DNA of 11,707 bases. Origin: Cochliopodium minus (Eukaryota > Discosea > Himatismenida > Cochliopodiidae). The notes under the pieces are model-generated. The model saw only the letters and a program-made list of their open reading frames with translations. It ran no database searches and was not told the DNA's origin. Numbering within the stretch: position 1 is the stretch's first letter; each line of letters opens with the position of its first letter. The position numbers and the translations under genes were made by a program. Positions 1-7,904 of this stretch are shown piece after piece. The stretch spans positions 1 to 11,707 of the forward strand of contig JAMYWO010000320.1 in NCBI GenBank assembly GCA_024220525.1. The letters are read 5' to 3'.

Positions 1-4
1 ATAC

Positions 5-550
5 CTCGTTGATCTTCCCAAACTTGCTCTTCAAATAATCATTGAGATCTGTTTTCATTGCTTCAGTGACTATAAAGTAAATGAATCCTTCCTCTCTTTC
101 AATAACAAATGCCTATTCATTTTTTTGTTTTGTGAAAATAATATGAAATTTGGAAAGAATTTTTATTGAATTAATTATTTATTTATATTCAAAGAAATTT
201 AATAATATTTTTTGATAAAAGCTAAAATTATGAATTGTGGTTAACCCATCATGGATTGAAATCAATTTAAATTTACAACATTCAAAAAATAAAAAATTAT
301 AAATAAATATTTATTTAATTTGAATTTGATTTACCTCCTCTATTTGTATTATTTTGTCCACATTTATCAATCTTTTCAAAGCTTCTATCTCATTTTTGAT
401 CCTATATATTTTTTTTTTCTCATCCAAATTGATTTGGACCTTCTTCAAACAATAAGTCATTCCTTTTTTTACACCCAGATAACAACTTGAATAGTTACCA
501 TTTCCTATCTTGAATCCCAATCTGTATTCTCCTATGGTTTTCATTTTCAT
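5..550 (-). CDS. protein kinase, N-terminal part (runs off the left edge)
   Basis: This is the N-lobe of a eukaryotic protein kinase, which would transfer ATP phosphate to protein Ser/Thr or Tyr. Exon 1 is 335-550 and exon 2 is 5-112, joined in phase 0 across a 222-nt GT-AG intron (113-334); a GTAT at 4-1 looks like the next donor. Numbering from the ATG at 550, the glycine loop is G16-N-G-N-Y-S-S-C23, where Ser replaces the usual third Gly, the ATP-binding lysine is K36 (CLKKV), and the helix-C glutamate is E54 (KNEIEALKRL). Exon 2 supplies the hinge (YFIVTEAMKTDL) and the start of helix D. The HRD, DFG and activation loop lie outside, so family and activity cannot be judged. An in-frame ATG at 628 exists, but the extra segment is a run of Lys/Ile from A-rich DNA, more like a leader. 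The ATG at 544 is a third option. Confidence 0.8.
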
Positions 551-819
551 CTTCAATTCTTCTTTGTTTCTCTTTTTTTTTTTTATTTTTTTTATTATTT
601 TTAAATCATGAAATGAAATTAAAGCCAAAACAATGGTACAAAATCTGTAAAAAAAAATACAGATCTTTTATTTTACTTTTATTCGAAAATTTGGTTAAAT
701 AAATCAAATTGATAAAAAATAAATTATTAAATAAAGATAATCTTTAATAATTTTGAAAATCTAAAATAGATGCAAAAACAAAAGAAAAAAAAGTATGTAT
801 TGAAAATAGATTCTTAAAA

Positions 820-1734
820 CTAATTGCAAGAAGCAGATAAGCCTCCATTACAACCAATTTTGTATTTCAAAACAGGTTCAATACTGGTGCAAGCACAAGA
901 CAAAGAACACTTTCCAGTTTGATAAAATCCAGTAGAATTACAACTCCACTATTAAATTTTGTTGGTTTGAAATAATTTTTTGTTAATAAAAGTAAAATTT
1001 TTTTTTTGTGTTTACACTTGCATCGTGAAAACAAGCAAAATTACCGAATGTTACTTCAAGGACATCTCCTGAGCAATCTCTGTTTTCGTAAGTTGTCAAA
1101 GATACTGACGAAGAAGTAAAAGGACTCCTGGAATTATTTAATTTTTTATAAATAAAAAATTCTGAAAAAAAAAATAAAGTAAAAAAATAAAAATAATTTA
1201 CTTTGGAAAACTTGATAATACACTTGTTGATACACTTCCTCCTTCCCAATTATCACAAGTACTTTGATATAGAAACATTAATTAAAAATTTTTGAATAAA
1301 AAAATTTAGATTGATTAGAGTAATACCCTGCAACGTAAGGACCTGTCTCACAATCGGCACAATAAAGATCTGTACAGTAATGTGCCATGAAAGTTGTTGA
1401 ATTGATTTGTTTTACGAATGTTGATCTAATGTGTTGAGTAGCGAATGTAGGAGCAACACATTCTTAATAATGGTGAATATTTTCAATTGAAAAAAGCAAA
1501 TTTAAATTCTTTTTTTTTTTTTTACTATTTAGCACCATTGTATCATATTCTCTTTCAAATCCTTGGCCTTGATAAAATTATTATTTTAATAAATAAGCTA
1601 GAATAGAATTTTATTTTGATAAAAATATTACATCCATTGTGATCATAACTTGTTCTTTGGAGTAATTGCCCATTTGAGTCAATAATACTGATCAAAACAA
1701 AAATTATAAGGAATATTCCAGAGAAAAGTTTCAT
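820..1734 (-). CDS. cysteine-rich secreted protein of unknown function
   Basis: I do not recognise a named family. Six exons (1632-1734, 1526-1567, 1327-1462, 1202-1261, 1016-1127, 820-948) join in phase to 582 nt, 193 aa, ending in TAG. All five introns are short (63-74 nt). The N-terminus has a clear signal peptide: MKLF followed by a long Ile/Leu/Phe/Val stretch, with a polar region from about residue 19. The rest is polar, has no second membrane segment and carries many cysteines, including C-x4-C-x2-C in YCTDLYCADC and C-x3-C-x-C in KCSLSCAC. The segment TTYENRDCSGD...FACFHD has the look of Cys-rich extracellular repeats common in amoeboid protists. A disulfide-bonded secreted or surface protein is an inference. 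The start is supported by the signal peptide and a long A tract just upstream of the ATG. Confidence 0.8.
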
Positions 1735-2464
1735 TTTTTTTTTTTTTTATTTCTTTAAAAATTCAATTAAAATCTGCTTTTCTAATTTTTTAAAACAATT
1801 CATCTTTTTTGAAATAAGAGTCAGTTTATTACACAAGATTGAGGATCAAACTAAATCTTTCCAGTTTTCAAATTTATTTTAAAATTTGATCAAACACCTA
1901 TTTAAAAAATATTTAAAGAAGTCAATTCAATCAGACCATTCATTAGGACATTTTTAGGATCTTTAAAAAATTTTTAAAAGTGGATTTTACAAAAAAGAAA
2001 TCTTAATAAATGTTCAATTCCAAAATAAAATATTCCTTTTGAAATTTGCGAATTATTGATTGAATGGAGCAAAAAGAAGTATCTATTGTGTAAATAAATT
2101 GTTGCTTCTCAAATTTACTTTTAAATTTCAATAAAAATTTAAATCCCTTAAAGATTCAAAATATCTTTCTAAAAGGAAATTCAAACAAATGACTTTTGAT
2201 TCAAGAAATTTAGAATCTTTTATTTTCTTCTAACGATTCAAAAATTTAAGTTCAGATAAAAGTATAAATGTTAAAAAATGTTTGTTGAAATGGAATATAA
2301 GGTCTATATTTTAAAGTTTTTACGTAAGAATCCTTAAGATTTTTTTTAAAGTCCTGACAATAGAACAATAGTGAAAAGAATTTTAAATTAATAAATTAAA
2401 AAATAAAAAAAAGCAAAAAAATAATATTTTATAAATCAAAAAGATGATAGGGATTTTTAATAAT
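1735..2464. other. 730-nt divergent intergenic region
   Basis: This spacer lies between the starts of the secreted Cys-rich gene (minus) and the F-box/cyclin gene (plus), so it should hold both promoters. It is very AT-rich, with many short A and T runs, including a T tract at 1734-1748 that is an A tract directly before the Cys-rich gene's ATG. I see no coding exon, tRNA, hairpin or repeat array in it, and no promoter motif that could be named with confidence. Confidence 0.5.
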
Positions 2465-4074
2465 ATGAATCCGATCGAAGAAAATAAAAAGGATAAACCA
2501 TCTAATAATAAAAGAAAGAATCAATACAATCAAATAGAGATTGTAAAATAAAAATCAAACTATCCTTTTATTAATTATTTTCTTCTTTTTTCTCATATAT
2601 TTTTTCGAAAATCAAATGAATAGAGAAAGAGAAAATCATTTGAAGGTAATCCATTCTTATTTTTCTAAAGTTTACTTGATTGAATAAATATATTTTATAT
2701 ATTTATCTCAGATCCTTTATGGAATTTTGCTTTTTAATTTCCTCTTTTATTTTGATTTCCTCCTTTATATTAATTTTTTTTTTAAATTTAAATTATAGCG
2801 CAAATAAAAAATGATTCGTTCGAATTTCTCCCAAAGAGAATAATAAAAAAGATACTGAGATATGCAGACTCAAAAACAAGAAAAAGCTGCAAATTAGTAT
2901 GCAGAAGCTGGAAAAGATATCTCTCAGAAATAACTTCTGTAAAAACTTTTCTCGGAGAATTTGAAAGAGGAATCTTGGAAAGAATGATAGATTCAAAAAA
3001 TGACTTGAAGAATTTTGAATTGGAAAAAAATCATCCTCAATTGAAAGACAAGATGAGACGTATAACTTTCGAATGGTTCGTTGAAGTTCAAAATGAATTT
3101 CAAATGAGCGAAAGAGCACTTTTCATCTCTTGGGATTGTTTTGATAGGTAAAATTTCTTTTTTTAATTTAAAATTTTTTTTTGCTTTTCACAATTCCTCT
3201 TTTTATATAAAATTTTGCTTTTTAATTATCCTTCAAAAAATAAAATTAATTTCACAACATTATTCAAATAACAAAAATATTATTCTTTAAACTTTCTTAT
3301 ACTTTATATTTTGCTTTCACAAAATTTTTTAACTTTTTATTAATTTTTTATTTACTTTACTTTTTTGAAAATAATAATAGATTTTTAAGTTTATCAAGAG
3401 GAATATCAAAAGATTGTCTTCAATTATTTGGAATCTGCAGTGTATGGATCTCAAGCAAATTTGAAGATACCCACCACAAAGGAATTGGAGAGATAAAAGA
3501 GATCTGCGACAATACTTACTCCGAGGAAGAAATAATAAAGGCTGAAAAAACATTCCTGAATGTGTTGAACTGGGAAATCTACAGCCCAAACATCTTCATA
3601 TTATGTTGTGAATATCTCGAATCACTTGATGAATGGAAGAAGGAATGCATTGAAAGCTTGAACAACGATCAACAACAAATCAAAAGCTGGGAGAATGTTT
3701 TTCTTTCGAAAGTTCCTCACATGATAAACTATCTTTGTTCAATTTGTTTCTTTTATTCCCGCGAAATTTTCCCTCTTTATTCTTCCAAGTACATTTCCTC
3801 TTCCATCGTTTATTTATCTTTGTACATGTTTGGTTTGATCAAGAGGAGCTCTTCCTCTTCTTCTTTTTTGTCTTTTCTTCAACTTTCTTTTGAGAAACAA
3901 AAGTTTTTTGATTGTATCGAAAAAGTTTTGTTTCTTTACAAAGTTTTCGTTTCGCGGGCTATTTCTTGTCGTGAGAAACAAAGAGACTCTTCCATTTTCA
4001 CAAAGTTTTCTCACACAAAATACTCTCTCGTTTCTCTTTATGACTTTTCTCTTTTAACCTTGAACTTATTTTAA
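2465..4074 (+). CDS. F-box/cyclin fusion protein (cyclin F-like)
   Basis: Likely an SCF ubiquitin-ligase receptor that recognises substrates through a cyclin fold. Exons 2465-2542, 2624-2645, 2799-3147 and 3381-4074 join in phase to 1143 nt, 380 aa. Residues 41-75 form an F-box (FEFLPKRIIKKIL...CKLVCRSWKRYL). A cyclin box starts near 118: M119-R120...W126, D149, K176 (SSKFED) and E205 (KAEKTFLNVLNWE). R120/D149 and K176/E205 are each 29 apart, as are R211/D240 and K266/E295 of cyclin A. The second cyclin lobe follows (about residues 213-305), then a Ser/Phe-rich tail. K16-K18 and R27-K30 resemble a bipartite nuclear signal. Animal cyclin F has the same domain order but is about twice as long. 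The domains are firm; the first two exons rest on splice-phase logic alone. The gene's 3' third turns markedly T-rich. Confidence 0.82.
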
Positions 4075-4165
4075 CTCCAAAAACTCAAAACTCTAATAAC
4101 TAAAGGAACAGAATAATATTTTTTGCTTTCCTTCTGTTTTTTGAAAACTATTAAAATTTGTATAT

Positions 4166-4171
4166 AATAAA
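4166..4171 (+). terminator. possible polyadenylation signal of the F-box/cyclin gene
   Basis: AATAAA lies 92 nt after the stop at 4074 and 104 nt before the next start on the same strand. The hexamer is common by chance in such AT-rich DNA, so the assignment is weak. Confidence 0.25.
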
Positions 4172-4274
4172 TTATTGTGTTTGGAAATGAATTTGTTTCA
4201 AATATGAATTCTATTTTCCTAATTCTTTTCTCAGTTATGATTGTTACGATATTGAGAATCAAAATTAAAAAAAA

Positions 4275-5465
4275 ATGAACAAGTATCTTTGCATTATTTT
4301 ACTCTTAATTTCTGCATCATTCGCCACCACTGCACCTGATTTCTTCCAAGGTTTATTAAATCACCCTATTTCCATAATTCTTCCAATAAACTTTTTTTTA
4401 TTTAGTAAGATTTGTTTTGACAACCGGAAATTCAACATTCAATGTGTAATACAATCCTAATATACTTCAAATAACACCTGGTTAAAAATATGTATTTTTT
4501 TATTTATTTCTTTTTCTTAATAGCACTCGCGCTTGGGCTCCAAAAGGAGTGGACAGATTTTATGAATTGCTTACATTGACACCACAATCATATTATAATG
4601 ATAATTCATTTTTTAGGTAATAAAAATAAAGTAATAAAGAAAAGAGTATCAAATCAATACCAATCAAGGATCAATCAATAATTTTTTATATCATCATATC
4701 TTCATCATTTCATTGTAACTAACAAATTAATCAAAATAAAAAAATAGAGTGGTTCCCAATTTCGTTGTTCAATTTGGGTAAATAAAAAATTAATTTAATT
4801 TTGAAAAAGATATGTTAATATATGTAATCACTATAAATACGCGTATAATAAGGATATAATCCATCTCCCCACTATCTTATTTATATTTTTTTTTTAATAT
4901 TTAGTATCAATGGATCCCCTGATGTATCTCAATACTGGGAAAACAGAAACATCCAAGACGATCCTGTATTGAAAAGCAATTTGAGAGGATGTAAGAGATG
5001 AAATTTTTTAATAATATTTATAAAAGCATCATTAAACAATATGCCACATTTAGTTTTGACCTATGCAACTGCAGGTCCAAATACAAGAACAACCCAATTG
5101 TTCATCAACTATGATGGTAAAAAATAAAAAAAAAATAAAAAATTATTTGAATTGACGTTAAAGGATCAAAAATTTTCTTTGGAAAATTTTATTTTAATTT
5201 ATTTTTAATTTCTTTTCTTATCTTTTTTTTTTTTTACTTATTTTTTATTTTTTTTCTTTGTTTAGATAACAGCTTTCTTGACCAACAAGGATTTTCTCCT
5301 TTTGCAGTCGCTGCTTCTAATGCAGACATGAATGCTATCGACAACATCAACGACGAGTACGAACAAGAACCTGACCAAGGTGAAATCTACTCCCAAGGAA
5401 GTGCTTACTTGAAGAAAAACTTTCCTAACTTGTCCTACTTGATCAAAACTGAAATTTTGAAATAA
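4275..5465 (+). CDS. secreted cyclophilin-type peptidyl-prolyl isomerase
   Basis: Catalyses cis-trans isomerisation of Xaa-Pro bonds, here probably in the secretory pathway or outside the cell. Seven exons (4275-4350, 4406-4445, 4524-4616, 4748-4777, 4905-4990, 5054-5116, 5266-5465) join in phase to 588 nt, 195 aa. Residues 1 to about 18 are a signal peptide. The isomerase fold follows: VRFVLTTGN (26-34), RAWAPKGVDRF, FFRVVPNFVVQFG (68-80), GPNTRTTQLFIN (116-127) and NSFLDQQGFSPFA (131-143). Against human CypA, catalytic R55, F60, Q63, Q111, F113 and L122 are kept as R70, F75, Q78, Q123, F125 and L134, while M61, N102, W121 and H126 become V76, T114, F133 and G138, so weak cyclosporin binding is expected. 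The tail (EPDQGEIYSQGSAYLKKNFP) matches bacterial-type secreted cyclophilins. There is no KDEL-type retention signal. It converges on the dephospho-CoA kinase gene. Confidence 0.88.
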
Positions 5466-5481
5466 TTTTTCTTGTTCCAAC

Positions 5482-5487
5482 AATAAA
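5482..5487 (+). terminator. probable polyadenylation signal of the cyclophilin gene
   Basis: AATAAA begins 17 nt after the TAA at 5463-5465, inside the 119-nt spacer between two convergent genes. Position and spacing are right for a cleavage/polyadenylation signal, but composition makes chance matches frequent. Confidence 0.4.
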
Positions 5488-5559
5488 ATATTTTTATTCA
5501 AAAAAGAATTTCTTTAATTCAATTTTATTTTAAGAAAAATTATTTTCTCTTTTTACTCC

Positions 5560-5565
<6 letters not shown>

Positions 5566-5591
<26 letters not shown>

Positions 5592-5596
5592 ATTTT
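5566..5596. repeat. ATTT/ATTTT microsatellite overlapping a gene end
   Basis: As occurs in 4-nt steps (5566, 5570, 5574, 5578, 5582), then 5-nt steps (5587, 5592). The second part encodes the final NKIK and the TAA stop of the minus-strand dephospho-CoA kinase. Read on the minus strand the first part gives overlapping AATAAA hexamers directly after that stop, so the repeat may also serve as its polyadenylation signal. Confidence 0.7.
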
Positions 5597-6585
5597 GTTG
5601 AATTCTTCCAATACTTTTTTGAACAAAGTTTCCAAATCACTGTCATTTTCAATGGTGACTTTGGCAAATTTTCTCTTTTCTTGGTTGGGCATCTGAGCTC
5701 TTATTCTTTGGATGGCTTCATTTTCGTTGAGATTGTTACGTTTCATCAACCTTTGTTTTTGAATTTCAAATTGAGAATCCACAAACCAAATTTCATCCTA
5801 AAATATTAAAAAAAAAAATAATAAAACAAAAATTTAATATAAAAAAAAAAAAATATAATTATTAATTGATTAAGTTAAATTAAAATAAATTTAAAAATTT
5901 TTTTTTACTGCAATATCCATCCACTTGGCTTCTATTAATACTGCGGCTTCAAACACAACAATTTTTTCTCCTTTTTCTCTTAATTCTTCAATCTTTAATT
6001 TTGCCAATCTTTTGATTTCTGGCCCTTAATAAATATTCTCAATTAATAAATTTTTTATTTTTATTATAATTTTATTTTAATTTTATTTTTAAAAGTTACA
6101 AACAATATCAGTGAGTTTTGTCATCTCCGATTTTTCTTTGAATACAATTCCTCCCAATACTCTTCTGTCGATTTCACCGTCATTTCCTTTAATTTGATCT
6201 CCAAAGACTTCTATCATCTTTTTGTAGCATTCACTATCTATCGAGCAAAAAAATGATATTAATGAAAATGTATTTTAATGAATGGATATATCTCTTCTAT
6301 TTCATCCATTCCTTTATCAAATATTTTCAGATATTTTTTTTTGTCGATATATTTTCAAAAAAAGAAAAAATAAATTCTTTTATCAAAGCATATTTGATCA
6401 ATATGAACAGATTTCATTTTATTGTAATGAATTGAATAAGTTTCTAAATATTATATACCTTTCACATATGTTTGATGTCCGAGGATATCTGCATCAATCC
6501 TGGCAACATTGCAATTAGTCTCAAGATATTTCGAAACAGAGCTCTTTCCACAAGCAATACCACCCGTCAAACCAATTACTTTCAT
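5585..6585 (-). CDS. dephospho-CoA kinase
   Basis: Catalyses the last step of coenzyme A synthesis: ATP phosphorylates the 3'-hydroxyl of dephospho-CoA. Exons 6459-6585, 6100-6237, 5909-6024 and 5585-5797 join in phase to 594 nt, 197 aa, the usual length. Motifs in order: P-loop G8-GIAC-G13-K14-S15 in MKVIGLTGGIACGKSS, D31-A-D33 (dephospho-CoA contact), GEIDRRVLGGIVF (63-75), IVWPEIKRLAK, then FEAAVLIEAKWMDIADEIWFVD, and the QRLMKRNNLNENEA...RAQMP lid and C-terminal helix. The T|GG split codon restores the conserved Trp of IVWPEI, which confirms that splice. The AAVLxEAxW form is closer to the kinase half of animal CoA synthase than to bacterial CoaE, but here it stands alone, with no phosphopantetheine adenylyltransferase domain upstream. 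No targeting peptide is seen, so a cytosolic enzyme is likely. The start is fixed by the P-loop strand. Confidence 0.93.
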
Positions 6586-6861
6586 TTTTTATTTTTTTAT
6601 TTTTCTAATCTTATTTTTCAACAACAAAACAAAGATGAGAAAGTATTTATCTCTGTATAATTTTTTGATTCAATCTTTTCAAAATAAAAATTTTACTTTT
6701 TTAAAAATTAATAAAAACAAAAGAAAACATTTTAAATCTTTTCTCAAAGGTTTTACAAAGTTATTTCATTTAATAGAAACAATTTAAACAAACTCAAAAT
6801 CAAGCAACAAACCAAGCAGTTTTATCAATCCAAAAAACCACATTAAAATAAAAATTCAAAA

Positions 6862-7681
6862 TTATTTTAAGTTTCGTACGTCAAAAGAATATCTCAAAAT
6901 GGCAACTTGGGAACCATATTTCTTTCCAAATTCAATGCACTCTTCCTTTTTCATGTCAAAAATCACCAACTTGCATGATCCTTCCTTTACCTTTTCGATC
7001 AAATCAGAAGGGAGGATCGAATCAGTTAAATACAAAAGCTTTTCGCAAAGGCTCATTTCCAAAACATCTTTTGTGTGTTCTCCAATAACCACCTTTTTTT
7101 AAAATTTTCTTTTAATATCATTTTTTTTTTTCTTCGAAATTTCTTTTTTTTTTTTTAAATTTAATTTTTTTATTTTACCTCATTTGTACATCCAATGATT
7201 TTATTTTCAGCAAGCTTCAATATATTCAATTGCTCTTCGAATGTTGGTTTTTCAATGTAATTTGCAAACAATAATTCTTTTATTCTGTTTGTATGAAAGA
7301 CATAATCGTAATAATATTCAAATTCTTTGACCTATATGTATTAAACATAAGTTCAATATCAATCAAAAAAAATATGGGAGAGATTAATTTTACCTCGATC
7401 TTTTGATTATCAATCACTTGATAAAATGGGTTATCATTCTTATCAAATGCACAACAGATGATTGATGGATTCTTGAAGGAAACAATATCCATGTTTTGAG
7501 AAGAGATATATCTCAATACCTTTTGAATTTGAACCCTCTTGTTATCATGTTTTATTTGTGCAACTATTCTTCCAATCTTTTCCATTTGCTTTTTAAACGG
7601 AAGATCAGCAGGAAAGATCATAGTTATGACACTATTTCTTTTGCCCTCAAATTTCTCAATCTTTTCAAGTATTTTTTCCAT
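6862..7681 (-). CDS. eRF1-like protein lacking the GGQ middle domain
   Basis: A short relative of the translation release factor eRF1; its role is unknown. Exons 7394-7681, 7179-7331 and 6862-7092 join in phase 0 to 223 aa, about half of eRF1. Residues 1-117 match the eRF1 N domain: EGKRNSVITMIFP aligns with RGNGTSMISLIIP, KRVQIQKVLRYISS with SRVNRLSVLGAITS, and YYYDYVFHTNRI (102-113) with YLCDNKFHTEAL. Residues about 140-223 match domain 3: EVVIGEHTKDVLEM aligns with KYCFGVEDTLKALEM, and the end is AILRYSFD. The roughly 135-residue GGQ domain that hydrolyses peptidyl-tRNA is absent, and the 62- and 86-nt introns are too short to hide it. Codon-reading motifs are degraded: GTS is RNS, NIKS is HDNK, and YxCxxxF has Tyr for Cys. 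The frame is intact, which argues against a pseudogene. Upstream of the ATG only an in-frame TTG extends the frame. Confidence 0.78.
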
Positions 7682-7904
7682 CAAAATTTTTTTTTATATA
7701 TTTTTAAAGTTGAAATCACAAAAATTCTTTTTTCGTTTTAAATTTTTCTCTTTAAATTTCTCATATTCTTTGCATTTTTGAGTATTTAAAAATAAATTTT
7801 ATTTTCTTTCGATGAAATAAAAATGGTTTTGATCAATCAAGTGAAATAAAGTTGAATTCCTTTAATATATCTTTAGAAATTTCCAAATTTAAAGATTTCT
7901 TTTT

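Noticed and set aside
551-628. N-terminal extension of the kinase from an ATG at 628
   Set aside because: It adds a Lys/Ile-rich run typical of A-rich non-coding DNA and no domain residues; kept only as an alternative start.
3814-4014. Minus-strand frame rich in Lys/Arg inside the F-box/cyclin gene
   Set aside because: It is the antisense of a Ser/Phe-rich coding stretch and has no family likeness.
6253-6787. Several plus-strand open frames of 60-92 aa opposite the dephospho-CoA kinase start
   Set aside because: They are low-complexity Phe/Ile/Lys translations that overlap a well-supported minus-strand gene and its 221-nt intron.
7093-7393. A hidden GGQ domain in the introns of the eRF1-like gene
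   Set aside because: The introns are 62 and 86 nt, while the domain needs about 400 nt; no GGQ is seen in any frame there.
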